Origin: QGON01 sp963691905
Lineage (GTDB): Bacteria > Pseudomonadota > Gammaproteobacteria > Chromatiales > Chromatiaceae
Length of the DNA stretch: 64,000 nt
Direction of reading: 5' to 3'
Assembly: GCA_963691905.1 (NCBI GenBank)
Contig: OY829894.1
Span: 1,550,001-1,614,000, forward strand
The translations under genes were made by a program, and so were the position numbers. Shown here piece after piece: positions 9,929 to 20,474 of the stretch. The notes below the pieces were generated by a model, which worked only from the letters and a program-made list of their open reading frames with translations, ran no database searches and had not been told where the DNA came from. Within the stretch, counting starts at the first letter, position 1. Each line of letters opens with the position of its first letter.

Positions 9929-10573
9929 TTTACCCGGCCGCAAAAGCGGACGGAGAGCGACAAGCAGCAGCGACGGCAGCAGCCAGCCCCCCAACCCCAG
10001 CCAGAAACCGGCATCCGACAACGCGAACTTCCCCAGCACCAGGCCTAACCCAGAGAGCAGCAGTCCCGCCACGCCGATATAGAGCAGACCATTGATCCAG
10101 CCCTCAGAAGTGCGATGGCTATCCAGTGCGAAGCGGTAGATTCCAACCAGGGTGGTGATAGCGAGATACCAACCAACCGCCAGCAGCGCGAGATAGAACA
10201 AACCCGGTTCGCCACCAGTCTGCCGGGAGAGATGAAAAACGGCCTGCGCTGCGGTAAAGAGAAAGAAAAGCGTCCCGTAGCGGACATAGGAAACCGGCGA
10301 ACGCTTCAGCCATTCGGGATAGCGCTGCAACAGATAACCGAAAAACGGCAGTGGCGCGATGCCGAACAACAGATTGAGACGCAGCCAGACAGACACCGTC
10401 TCACCCAGCAGATAGTCTCCAGCGGCCAACAGCAGAAAAACCACACTGGCACTGCCCAGGAGCCGCAGAGGCGTCCGGGTCAACCATTGCCAAATTTTGG
10501 ATTTTGGCCGGGCGTTGGCAGAATTTTTCGAGAGTACGGTGATACACATGGGCAGCGAACGGGAGATCTTCAA
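9887..10573 (-). CDS. Polytopic inner-membrane protein, distantly NnrS-like
   Basis: The 228-aa product has about six to seven hydrophobic segments: LGSASVVFLLLAAGDYLL, LNLLFGIAPLPFFGYLL, GTLFFLFTAAQAVFHL, LALLAVGWYLAITTLVG, LYIGVAGLLLSGLGLVLG and FWLGLGGWLLPSLLLVAL. The run FFGYLLQRYPEWLKRSPVS is reminiscent of NnrS-type membrane proteins, but the protein is only about half that family's length, so the assignment is weak. The last residues come from a MITE-like repeat, implying that the original C-terminus was altered. It lies just downstream of the DUF3179 gene on the same strand. The start may lie slightly inside the first residues given. Confidence 0.55.
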   Translation of the reverse strand: MKISRSLPMCITVLSKNSANARPKSKIWQWLTRTPLRLLGSASVVFLLLAAGDYLLGETVSVWLRLNLLFGIAPLPFFGYLLQRYPEWLKRSPVSYVRYGTLFFLFTAAQAVFHLSRQTGGEPGLFYLALLAVGWYLAITTLVGIYRFALDSHRTSEGWINGLLYIGVAGLLLSGLGLVLGKFALSDAGFWLGLGGWLLPSLLLVALRPLLRPGKGSLRTSHGPTACG

Positions 10574-10622
10574 AGTCGAGTCTCATTCGATCACCCCACT
10601 CGATGAACCGCCATGATAAATA

Positions 10623-11585
10623 TCAACGGTCCGCCTCAGGGCTGGAAACATAGACATGACTCTGGGGATGGAACGCCGTCCAGGCAAACCAGAAGGTTGA
10701 AACAGCAGGCACCTGGCCACCTTGATGATCCTCCACCCAGGCAGAACGGCTCTGGCGATCGTAGCTGATTATGTAGTCGCTCCCGGCAAAGTGATCCGTG
10801 ACCCGCCCACCGGCCTTGTCCAGCTCTGAGAAGGGATAGGCCTTCCAGGCACCATCGACCTCCAGCCCAATAATGCGAGCCTTGGAATGATAGCGCGGGT
10901 CGGGGTTGGAAACCGGAAAATAGAGACCCTCATCATTCTCATAACCCGCATAGGGATCGACCCCGTAGCTCCGCAGATAACCGGTATCCTCTGAAAGCAC
11001 CAGGGTTTCGGGATGCAGTTCCAGCCAGCGTCCCCAAGTCGTATGCTCCAAAGTCAACATCTTCAATCGGGTGCCCTTCTTCTTTCCCGATACCGCCTGA
11101 TGTTTCAACTGCGACCAGAGGGATTCAGTTTCACGGTCATAGAGCAGCACGTCGCTATTGTAGAGCAGGCCAGAGACGCCAAAATGCAAAACACTTCCCC
11201 CTGTCCTGGCGGAATAGGCCACCCCGCTACCGCACAAGGGACAATAGGTAATCACCACCGGTTCGCCGCCAATCCGGTCATTGACGATCTCGTGCCAGTT
11301 GAGAATCGAAACGGGATAGGCCTTGCTCACCCCGTTTCGGCTGATACCCAGCACCCGCACCTCCGAGCTGAGATTCACCGCCTCGTCAGCCTGTTGAAAT
11401 CGGGGATTATCGATGGCAGGGATACCATCCTTTGCCGGACCGCCATGATAGATTTCATCGACCGGTATCAGCGCATCTTTCAGATTGAAGCCATTGTTTT
11501 CGCTGCCGGAACATTGGCTCAGTATGAGCAAACCCAACACAAATAGGATAAAAGAGGTTTGTTTTATCGATACCGGACCGGCCAT
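10623..11585 (-). CDS. DUF3179 domain-containing lipoprotein
   Basis: The 320-aa product begins with a hydrophobic signal and a lipobox-like LILSQC at about residues 20-25, so it is probably an outer-membrane or periplasmic lipoprotein. The rest matches my knowledge of the DUF3179 family, including ISRNGVSKAYPVSILNWHEI and VVITYCPLCGSGVAYSA; the CPLCGS motif, with its Cys pair, is the hallmark. The biochemical role of the family is not established. It lies 49 bp upstream of the membrane-protein gene and may be co-transcribed with it. Confidence 0.85.
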   Translation of the reverse strand: MAGPVSIKQTSFILFVLGLLILSQCSGSENNGFNLKDALIPVDEIYHGGPAKDGIPAIDNPRFQQADEAVNLSSEVRVLGISRNGVSKAYPVSILNWHEIVNDRIGGEPVVITYCPLCGSGVAYSARTGGSVLHFGVSGLLYNSDVLLYDRETESLWSQLKHQAVSGKKKGTRLKMLTLEHTTWGRWLELHPETLVLSEDTGYLRSYGVDPYAGYENDEGLYFPVSNPDPRYHSKARIIGLEVDGAWKAYPFSELDKAGGRVTDHFAGSDYIISYDRQSRSAWVEDHQGGQVPAVSTFWFAWTAFHPQSHVYVSSPEADR

Positions 11586-11667
11586 TGAAATAAAGACGCT
11601 CTATCTTATTTGGAATATATAGAGATACGCCGGTGGGATACTGGTGGATTCATTACGTGAGTATCTG

Positions 11668-11724
11668 GTAGGGTGCGCCGCGCGCACCATAATTGCTTAA
11701 TCTGGTGCGCATGGCGCACCCTAC
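11668..11724. repeat. Dispersed palindromic repeat, copy B (GTAGGGTGCGC family)
   Basis: The hairpin arms GTAGGGTGCGCCGCGCGCACCA and TGGTGCGCATGGCGCACCCTAC enclose an AATTGCTTAATC-type loop. It is the same family as copies at 7361 and 14870, placed between the DUF3179 and HTH genes. Confidence 0.7.
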
Positions 11725-11757
11725 GTTCTGATCCACTGCATTTGATCAGGCCTACAG

Positions 11758-12216
11758 TTACTCCCCACTTTTCAATTTGTTGAATATCCGCTGGCATTGA
11801 CGTAATCCCAGCTTGATGTGGTATCTGGATTGCAGGTGGTTCTGCAGCAGATGGCTATCCCAACGCGCCTTGAAAAAACCAAACTCCCTTGGATGACGCT
11901 TGATCGCCCTGCCGAGGGCCGCGAGCGTTCCTGCATCCAATGTAGATGGGCGACCAAGCCGCTTCTCATCAAGCAGTCCCTCCTCGCCCTGCTGCTTGAA
12001 TTGTTCTACCCAGCGTTCAATCGAGCGTGGATTTTCATCAAAACATGCAGCAACCTGATCAAAATCCAGGCCATTGTTCACCAACAATACGCAGTGTAAC
12101 CGATGAAGATAACGATAGTCGGATGACTGTAACAATGAATCCTTTAATCGCTCCTTCAATACCTCGGCTTTAGCACCTTCCCGATCCTGGTTCACGTTCC
12201 CGCTCCCAAGGAACAC
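11758..12216 (-). CDS. Helix-turn-helix protein, IS630-transposase N-terminal type
   Basis: The 152-aa protein contains two helix-turn-helix-like segments: NNGLDFDQVAACFDENPRSI-ERWVEQF (about 48-75) and a winged-helix part with RLGRPSTLDA followed by LQSRYHIKLGLRQCQRIFNK. This layout matches the DNA-binding half of IS630-type transposases, but no DDE catalytic domain follows and no terminal repeats are seen. It is either a domesticated DNA-binding protein or a remnant. Stand-alone homologues of this kind are common, so I treat it as a real gene of unknown role. Confidence 0.6.
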   Translation of the reverse strand: MFLGSGNVNQDREGAKAEVLKERLKDSLLQSSDYRYLHRLHCVLLVNNGLDFDQVAACFDENPRSIERWVEQFKQQGEEGLLDEKRLGRPSTLDAGTLAALGRAIKRHPREFGFFKARWDSHLLQNHLQSRYHIKLGLRQCQRIFNKLKSGE

Positions 12217-12716
12217 CGCCTGATTTTTTCTAAATTCTTATAGTCTTCAGGTGAAATCCCGTCCGTGTTTACCCGCAATCAACGACTCTCTCCTGTCCTT
12301 GTATTGACCCTTTTCCCAGGAATCTATCGCCTATCCATAGTATGGATGATTTTCTGCCCCTTTCTGACGCCACACATTAAAAATGAGGGAGATTGATGAT
12401 CCAGATCAGCAAATCAATGTGATTTCCAACAAGCAGGATCAAGCAAGTCAAAGCGCATCATTCGGTAACACCAGCGAACCACACCTGTTACCAAACACCC
12501 CAAAGCCCACTCCTTTGAAATAAACACCGGCAACAAGCCTTTGTTTTGTTTGACTTTCACGAGAGCCAGAAAGGAGAATCCAAAGTGCAGTATCCGGCCT
12601 TGCGGGATACGGAATAATAACGACGGGCACCATGGCCAATCCTTCTGATCCGGATCACACCCGTTCAGACGGACTGCCGACAGGCAACCCCGTGCAACCC
12701 TGGAGTGATCACAACT
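12217..12716. other. Intergenic region upstream of the symporter genes
   Basis: About 500 bp separate the divergently oriented HTH gene and the plus-strand symporter operon. Promoters for both should be here. I see no convincing promoter pair, operator or RNA element by eye, and no coding sequence that is more than a shadow. Confidence 0.4.
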
Positions 12717-12971
12717 ATGAGTAATCGCGCAGAAGAGTATTGGCGGGCGAACATCCGCCTGGTAAGCATACTGCTGGTGATATGGTTTATCGTCTCGTAC
12801 GGATTCGGCATCATCCTGGTGGAACCTCTCAACACCATCAAAATCGGCGGTGTGGGTCTTGGATTCTGGTTTGCCCAGCAGGGCTCCATCTTCACTTTCC
12901 TGGTATTGATCTTTATCTATGCCAAACGCATGAATGCGTTGGATCGTGAATTCGACGTTCACGAAGACTAG
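12717..12971 (+). CDS. DUF4212 small subunit of a sodium/solute symporter
   Basis: The 84-aa product has two transmembrane helices: VSILLVIWFIVSYGFGIILV and FWFAQQGSIFTFLVLIFIYA. The opening MSNRAEEYWRANIRLV and the FWFAQQGSI stretch are typical of DUF4212 proteins, which are always encoded directly upstream of VC_2705-type symporters and are thought to be their small partner. ATG 12717 follows a GGAG; an upstream in-frame GTG at 12705 is the alternative. It is separated by 6 bp from the large subunit, so the two are surely co-translated. Confidence 0.9.
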   Translation: MSNRAEEYWRANIRLVSILLVIWFIVSYGFGIILVEPLNTIKIGGVGLGFWFAQQGSIFTFLVLIFIYAKRMNALDREFDVHED

Positions 12972-12977
12972 GAGACG

Positions 12978-14771
12978 GTGACTGATATGGATCTGCAAAC
13001 ACTGACTTATACCGTTGTGGGCATCACCTTTGCCCTCTACATCGGCATCGCCTTTTGGGCACGCGCCAGCACCACCGGCGAATTCTATGCTGCGGGACGC
13101 GGCATTCACCCCGTCGCCAACGGCATGGCAACCGCTGCTGACTGGATGTCGGCTGCATCATTCATCTCCATGGCTGGACTCATCGCCTTCAACGGTTACG
13201 GCGCATCTGTCTTCCTGATGGGCTGGACCGGCGGGTATGTACTGCTTGCCCTGCTGCTTGCGCCCTATCTGCGCAAGTTCGGCAAGTTCACCGTGCCGGA
13301 GTTCATCGGCGACCGCTACTACTCACGCACCGCCCGCATCGTGGCCGTCATCTGTCTGATCCTGGCTTCGGTCACTTATGTAATCGGTCAGATGAAGGGT
13401 ATCGGCGTCGCCTTCTCCCGCTTTCTGGAAACGGACTACGACACCGGCCTCTACATCGGCATGGGCATAGTCTTCATCTACGCCGTCATGGGTGGCATGA
13501 AAGGCATCACCTATACCCAGATCGCCCAGTACTGTGTACTGATCTTCGCCTATACCGTACCTGCCGTGTTCATCTCTCTGAACATCACCGGCAACCCCTT
13601 CCCACAACTGGGTCTGGGAGGCACCATGGCGGACGGCTCCGGCTTGTATATGCTGGAAAAACTCGATCTGGTGGTGACGGAGCTCGGCTTCAAGGAGTAC
13701 ACGACCCAGGTCATGGGCAGTAAGCTGAACATGTTCGTCTACACCCTGTCGCTGATGATTGGCACCGCGGGCCTGCCCCACGTCATCATCCGCTTCTTCA
13801 CCGTACCCAAGGTTGCGGACGCACGCTCCTCCGCCGGTTGGGCGCTGGTCTTCATCGCCATCCTCTACACCACCGCTCCTGCTGTGGGCTCAATGGCTCG
13901 CCTTAACCTGATGAACACTATTCAGGTGGGTGAAGTGGGTTCCGCCGAGGGCAACCTCTCCTACGCCGAACGCCCCCAGTGGTTCAGGAACTGGGAGAAG
14001 ACCGGTCTGCTGCAGTACGAGGATAAGAACGGTGATGGCCGTATCCAGTACTACAATGACAAGAGTCCCGAGTTCGCCGCAAAGGCCGAGGCCTTCGGCT
14101 GGAAAGGCAACGAGATGACCAAGGTCGACCGTGACATCATGGTATTGGCCAATCCGGAAATCGCCAATCTGCCCAACTGGGTTATCGCCCTGGTGGTGGC
14201 TGGTGGTCTCGCCGCAGCGCTCTCCACAGCTGCCGGTCTGCTGCTGGCCATCGCCTCCTCGATCTCCCACGATCTGATCAAGGGGGTCATGAACCCGAAC
14301 ATCTCGGAGAAGAACGAGTTGCTGGCAGGACGTTTCGCCATGGCGGGCGCTATCGCACTGGCGGGATATTTTGGACTGCATCCACCAGACTTTGCAGCAG
14401 GCACCGTGGCCATCGCCTTTGGTCTCGCCGCCAGTTCGATCTTCCCGGCACTGATGATGGGCATCTTCAACAAAAAGATGAATCGGGCAGGCGCAATCTG
14501 GGGCATGACTGCCGGTATCGGTATCACCATGCTCTATGTGTTCCAGCATAAAGGCATCATGTTCATCCCCGGCACCTCCTTCCTGGGTGACATGGATCCC
14601 AACTGGTTCTTCGGCATCTCGCCGAACGCCTTTGGTGCGATCGGCGCAGTGGTCAACTTCTCGGTGGCAATCGCCGTATCCAAGATGACCGCTCCGCCTC
14701 CGGATCACATCCAGCACCTGGTGGAAGACATCCGTATTCCCAAGGGTGCCAGTACCGCTATGGAGCACTGA
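12978..14771 (+). CDS. VC_2705-family sodium/solute symporter (acetate permease-like)
   Basis: A 597-aa, roughly 13-helix member of the sodium:solute symporter superfamily, related to ActP. Family-like sequence includes FYAAGRGIHPVANGMATAAD near residue 37, WMSAASFISMAGLIAF and the late LAAALSTAAGLLLAIASSIS, whose small and hydroxyl residues line the Na+ site in this fold. The substrate is probably acetate or another short carboxylate, inferred from the acs gene nearby. The start could be GTG 12978 (GGAG just upstream) or ATG 12987. A terminator follows at 14799. Confidence 0.9.
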   Translation: MTDMDLQTLTYTVVGITFALYIGIAFWARASTTGEFYAAGRGIHPVANGMATAADWMSAASFISMAGLIAFNGYGASVFLMGWTGGYVLLALLLAPYLRKFGKFTVPEFIGDRYYSRTARIVAVICLILASVTYVIGQMKGIGVAFSRFLETDYDTGLYIGMGIVFIYAVMGGMKGITYTQIAQYCVLIFAYTVPAVFISLNITGNPFPQLGLGGTMADGSGLYMLEKLDLVVTELGFKEYTTQVMGSKLNMFVYTLSLMIGTAGLPHVIIRFFTVPKVADARSSAGWALVFIAILYTTAPAVGSMARLNLMNTIQVGEVGSAEGNLSYAERPQWFRNWEKTGLLQYEDKNGDGRIQYYNDKSPEFAAKAEAFGWKGNEMTKVDRDIMVLANPEIANLPNWVIALVVAGGLAAALSTAAGLLLAIASSISHDLIKGVMNPNISEKNELLAGRFAMAGAIALAGYFGLHPPDFAAGTVAIAFGLAASSIFPALMMGIFNKKMNRAGAIWGMTAGIGITMLYVFQHKGIMFIPGTSFLGDMDPNWFFGISPNAFGAIGAVVNFSVAIAVSKMTAPPPDHIQHLVEDIRIPKGASTAMEH

Positions 14772-14798
14772 TCACAGATCCTGTAAAAACCTGAAACC

Positions 14799-14824
14799 GG
14801 CCCCGCTCACGCGGGGCCTTTTCC
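14799..14824 (+). terminator. Rho-independent terminator after the symporter gene
   Basis: A perfect stem, GGCCCCGC-TCAC-GCGGGGCC, at 14799-14818 is followed by TTTTCC. It lies 28 bp downstream of the symporter stop codon. Confidence 0.9.
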
Positions 14825-14869
14825 TTGAAAAGCTGCTTTAAGCAGTGTCCGTTATGAAACCCATAGAAC

Positions 14870-14936
14870 GTAGGGTGCGCCATGCGCACCAAAAAAAGCA
14901 GTTACGGCAATCATGGTGCGCACGGCGCACCCTACC
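14870..14936. repeat. Dispersed palindromic repeat, copy C (GTAGGGTGCGC family)
   Basis: Arms GTAGGGTGCGCCATGCGCACCA and TGGTGCGCACGGCGCACCCTAC enclose a 20-bp or so AT-rich loop. It is the third copy of the family seen at 7361 and 11668, here between the symporter terminator and the DUF294 gene. Confidence 0.7.
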
Positions 14937-15035
14937 AAATAAATTAAACGTCGCCCTTCATCTTTTCAGGATGGCTTGAACTAAGAAACTTGAGTTAAAA
15001 CCCCTTTCCCCTCCACATTCGGTTAGTATTGCCCC

Positions 15036-16901
15036 ATGGAAATCGAACTGGTCGAAATCAGAGATTTTCTTGCGCAACGCCCACCCTTTGATGCGTTGCC
15101 GGAAGAGGCGCTCAATCAACTGCCGAAATCCCTGGATATCCGCTATCTGCGCCGCGAAAGCGACTTTCCGCCTGCCGACAGCGATGACAGTTTCATCTAC
15201 CTGGTACGCTCCGGGGCCATTGAGTTGCGGGGCAAAAACGGCAAGCTGATCGAGAAATTGGGTGAAGGCGATATCTATCCCGTCCCCTGCCAACTCGTCG
15301 ACCTGGAACAGGGCCACAACGGCTCTACCGTTGAAGACACGCTGCTCTACCTATTACCCTGCGAAAAACTCAGAGAACTGAGAAAAACCTCCGCCACTTT
15401 TGACCAGCACTTCAGCGAATCGATGCGGGAACGGCTGAAGCGAGCTGTCGGCGGCACCCGGCAGACGTCCTCAAACAACGCCGCCGACATGTCGGTGGAA
15501 ATCCATGAATTGTTGAAAAAACCTGCGGTTTTCATCAACGTCCACTGCTCGATCCAGCAGGCTGCCCAGCGCATGACCGAGAATAACGTCTCCTCCGTCA
15601 TGATCCGCGATGGAGACAAACTGGTAGGCATTATCACGGATCGCGATCTGCGCAAACGATGCATTGCCGAAGGGCTGTCGAGCGACCAACCTGCCAGACT
15701 CATCATGTCGACCAACCTGGAGAGTATCCCGCATAACGCCCTGATGATTCACGCCCTGTTGCTCATGACGCGGCTGCACGTCCATCATCTGCCGGTGTTG
15801 AAGGATGGCAAAATCTTCGGCATGCTGACCGCCAGCGACCTGGCCCGACAGCAAACCACCAATTCGGCTTTTATCGCCACCGACATCCGCAAATCAAAGA
15901 CCATCGAAGATCTGGCGCTGGCCTGTAAACGGCTACCCGACCTGCAGCTACACCTCAGCAACGCCAGCGCCTCTGCCCTGCATATCGGAGAGTCGGTCTC
16001 CTGCATCACCGATTCTGTCACCCGCCGCCTGATAGAAATGGCAGAAGAGAAACTCGGCGCGCCGCCCGTTCCCTATGTCTGGGTTGCCGGCGGTTCACAG
16101 GCGCGACGGGAACAGACATCACACTCGGACCAGGACAACGCGCTGATCATCTCCAATAAGATGAAGCCTGAGCACGAGACCTATTTCACCGCCTTCGCCA
16201 AGTTCGTCACCGACGGGCTGAACGTCTGCGGTTACGTCTACTGTCCCGGTAAAGCCATGGCCAGCAACCCCAAGTGGCGGCAGCCATTGCGCGTCTGGTG
16301 TGAATACTTCAACGGCTGGATCGACAAACCCGATCCCATGGCATTGATGCTCTCCAGCATCTTTTTCGATCTCAGCCCTGTCTATGGAGACGACAACCTG
16401 TTCGAAGCACTGCAGGGGTCGATTCTGGCAAAGACCAAAAACAACGGCATCTTCATCGCCTATATGGCCTCGAATGCCCTGCAGCACAGGCCACCTCTCG
16501 GCTTCTTCCGCACCTTCGTACTGATCCATGACGGTAAACACGATGACACCTTCGACATCAAACATCGGGGTATTGTGCCGATCACCGATATCGCCCGTGT
16601 ACTGGCTCTCGCTGAGGGACTGCCCGCAACCAATACCACTGACCGGCTGCGCACCGCCATGCAGACCCCTGCACTCAGCGAAGAGATGGGGGAGAATCTG
16701 GAGGATGCATTGGAGTTCATCGCCATCCTGCGCATGAACCACCAGGCGGAACAGATCCGCATTGGAGCCCCTCCGGACAACTATCTGCCGCCTGACAGCC
16801 TCTCCGAACTGGAGAGAACCCATCTAAAGGACGCCTTCAAGGTCATCCAGAGCATGCAGGAGACTCTGGAAAGCCGTTACCAGCTCGGACGTTTCGGATG
16901 A
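15036..16901 (+). CDS. DUF294 nucleotidyltransferase-like protein with cNMP-binding and CBS domains
   Basis: A 621-aa predicted cytoplasmic signalling protein. Order of domains: cyclic-nucleotide-binding-like domain (about 10-140), a pair of CBS domains (about 160-285; VMIRDGDKLVGIITDRDLRK and LPVLKDGKIFGMLTASDLAR), the DUF294 nucleotidyltransferase-like domain (about 300-440, motif GGSQARREQTSHSDQDNAL with the paired acidic residues), and the DUF294 C-terminal helical domain (about 470-615). The architecture recalls GlnD-type regulators. In many gammaproteobacteria this gene sits beside the DUF4212/VC_2705 symporter, a DnaQ-like exonuclease and acs, as it does here, so a role in acetate uptake or activation is plausible. 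The target it would modify is unknown. Confidence 0.88.
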   Translation: MEIELVEIRDFLAQRPPFDALPEEALNQLPKSLDIRYLRRESDFPPADSDDSFIYLVRSGAIELRGKNGKLIEKLGEGDIYPVPCQLVDLEQGHNGSTVEDTLLYLLPCEKLRELRKTSATFDQHFSESMRERLKRAVGGTRQTSSNNAADMSVEIHELLKKPAVFINVHCSIQQAAQRMTENNVSSVMIRDGDKLVGIITDRDLRKRCIAEGLSSDQPARLIMSTNLESIPHNALMIHALLLMTRLHVHHLPVLKDGKIFGMLTASDLARQQTTNSAFIATDIRKSKTIEDLALACKRLPDLQLHLSNASASALHIGESVSCITDSVTRRLIEMAEEKLGAPPVPYVWVAGGSQARREQTSHSDQDNALIISNKMKPEHETYFTAFAKFVTDGLNVCGYVYCPGKAMASNPKWRQPLRVWCEYFNGWIDKPDPMALMLSSIFFDLSPVYGDDNLFEALQGSILAKTKNNGIFIAYMASNALQHRPPLGFFRTFVLIHDGKHDDTFDIKHRGIVPITDIARVLALAEGLPATNTTDRLRTAMQTPALSEEMGENLEDALEFIAILRMNHQAEQIRIGAPPDNYLPPDSLSELERTHLKDAFKVIQSMQETLESRYQLGRFG

Positions 16902-16904
16902 GCT

Positions 16905-17597
16905 ATGTGGGAACGCTTCCTCAACAAGGAGTCTCAACGCAAGCGGGCGCTGGCCAAAACCCAGCCTGGTGTCATGCGGGATTTCCTGTCGACACCGCAG
17001 GTCGAAAAAAACAGCCGCTGCAGTGAAGCCAGGATCGTCTCACTGGATCTGGAAACGACCGGACTTGATCCTGCCAGGCACAGCATTCTGAGCTATGGAT
17101 TGGTGCAGATCGACAACATGACCATCCGTCTCGACTCCACCCACCATGAGATAATCAGCGTGGTGGAGGATATCCCGGAGGCCTCGGCAGTGATCCACCA
17201 GATCACCGACGACAGATCCGCTGCCGGTACACCGCTGGAAGAGGTCCTGCCTGATCTGCTGCGTATGCTGGCAGGCAAGGTCATGCTGGTCCACTATGCC
17301 AGCATCGAACAAAATTTCATCGACGCCGCATGCCGCCGATTATATGGAGCGCCTTTTGTGATCCCCACCATCGATACCCTGATCCTTGCGCAAAGACGTT
17401 TCGAACGGCGCAACCACACCATTCAGATCGGTGACCTCAGACTCTTCAATCTGCGACCGCGCTACAATCTACCGATGTATAAGGCGCATAATGCCCTCAG
17501 TGACGCAGTCGCAACCGCCGAACTGTTTCTCGCCATGGCCGCCGAGACAGCGCCCCGGCCGGAAAACTGCACCATCGGCCAGTTCCTGTGGCATTGA
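16905..17597 (+). CDS. DnaQ-like 3'-5' exonuclease (DEDDh)
   Basis: A 230-aa protein with a DEDDh exonuclease core: IVSLDLETTGLDP (first Asp-Glu pair, about 45-57), LVHYASIEQNFIDAAC (middle Asp) and YKAHNALSDAVATAELF (His and last Asp, about 187-203). These are the hallmarks of the DNA polymerase III epsilon family. It starts 3 bp after the DUF294 stop codon, so translation is coupled. This exonuclease-DUF294 pairing is recurrent and distinct from the replicative dnaQ gene; the substrate is unknown. Confidence 0.88.
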   Translation: MWERFLNKESQRKRALAKTQPGVMRDFLSTPQVEKNSRCSEARIVSLDLETTGLDPARHSILSYGLVQIDNMTIRLDSTHHEIISVVEDIPEASAVIHQITDDRSAAGTPLEEVLPDLLRMLAGKVMLVHYASIEQNFIDAACRRLYGAPFVIPTIDTLILAQRRFERRNHTIQIGDLRLFNLRPRYNLPMYKAHNALSDAVATAELFLAMAAETAPRPENCTIGQFLWH

Positions 17598-17677
17598 TGA
17601 AATGGATATTGGTTCAACCGGTAAAAGCGGGATATGTCTGATTCTTTGTCATCTCTCCCTACGGTCGAGATGACAAC

Positions 17678-17747
17678 AGTAGAAGCGGCGCCTCGCCGCG
17701 ACTGCTCCGTAGATGGGCAAATCGCGGCGAGGGTGCCGCTCCTACAG
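17678..17747. repeat. Palindromic REP-like repeat (GCGGCGCCTCGCCGCG type)
   Basis: An imperfect hairpin has arms AGCGGCGCCTCGCCGCGA and TCGCGGCGAGGGTGCCGCT with a short loop. It lies between the exonuclease gene and the next small gene. Similar GTAGGAGCGGC repeats are common in gammaproteobacteria. Confidence 0.6.
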
Positions 17748-17783
17748 TCGCTAAAATACACAATCAATATAGGGCTATAGACA

Positions 17784-18356
17784 GTGCTGCTGGAACTCTA
17801 CAAAAAACTCATCCTGCTGGGCATAGTCATAGGTCCCATCTTCTGGCTGGTATTTACCGATGATGGACAACGCCGCTCCGATTCGGTCTTTCTCTGGCTC
17901 AAAGGCGAGAACTCAATCGAATTCAATCTCAAGGAACTGGATGCCGCACTCACCGAGTCCGAACTGAAAACGGTCTATCCTGATATCACTTGGCAGTGCG
18001 AAACGCGGGAAACCAGCTTCGGCGATCATCTCTGCCTGACACGGATCGGCACCTTCAACGGCATCCCGGCAAAATATCTGACACTCTTTTTTGCCGACCA
18101 GCGCATCAGCGCCCTGAAACTGATATATCATCCCGGCTACCATGAACAGCTACAGGCCCAACTGCTCCAGCAGCTGGGGGACGCCGAGGACGAAAGCAGA
18201 GCGGCGGTGACCTCCCCTGCCCCGGGCAGCATCGTTCGCTGGCGCACCAACCACGGAGAAGTCGTCGTCAAACGCAAACTTGCCGAAGATGAGGAGGCTG
18301 CCCTTTTCTGGCTCTCACCCTCGCGCCTGATGAGCTACCGGCAACCAGATTCATAA
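17784..18356 (+). CDS. Hypothetical protein with N-terminal membrane anchor
   Basis: I do not recognise this 190-aa product. It starts at GTG 17784, with the hydrophobic segment LILLGIVIGPIFWLVF at about residues 9-24, so it is probably anchored in the inner membrane with the rest exposed. Two cysteines (WQCETRE and DHLCLTR) could form a disulfide if the domain is periplasmic. It lies between the DUF294/exonuclease pair and acs on the same strand. No catalytic motif is visible. Confidence 0.65.
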   Translation: MLLELYKKLILLGIVIGPIFWLVFTDDGQRRSDSVFLWLKGENSIEFNLKELDAALTESELKTVYPDITWQCETRETSFGDHLCLTRIGTFNGIPAKYLTLFFADQRISALKLIYHPGYHEQLQAQLLQQLGDAEDESRAAVTSPAPGSIVRWRTNHGEVVVKRKLAEDEEAALFWLSPSRLMSYRQPDS

Positions 18357-18456
18357 ATCAGTAACACGGTTGAGCGATACTATCCGGAAATATGGACCTT
18401 TCGGACAAGGTACTTTATAAACGCAATGAAAGAACCACTGAATCGAGGAGAAAAAG

Positions 18457-20403
<1,947 letters not shown>

Positions 20404-20422
20404 CCTGTAATTTTGGAATGAA

Positions 20423-20452
20423 AAAGAGGCGACATGAGCCGCCTCTTTTTGT
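20423..20452 (+). terminator. Rho-independent terminator after acs
   Basis: The stem AAAGAGGCG...CGCCTCTTT with an 8-nt loop is followed by TTTTTGTT. It lies 20 bp after the acs stop codon and upstream of the next start. Confidence 0.9.
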
Positions 20453-20474
20453 TACCCAGATTGATCCACCAGAC

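Noticed and set aside
11758..12216. Complete IS630 element around the HTH gene
   Set aside because: No DDE domain, no terminal repeats and no target duplication are seen, so it is listed only as a stand-alone HTH gene.
13890..14768. 292-aa minus-strand frame within the symporter gene
   Set aside because: Antisense shadow of a conserved transporter, rich in His and Gly, with no recognisable domain.
20418..20474. Upstream start for the ferredoxin-NADP reductase-like gene
   Set aside because: It lies inside the acs terminator hairpin and encodes an unlikely basic leader; the ATGs at 20475 or 20487 are preferred.
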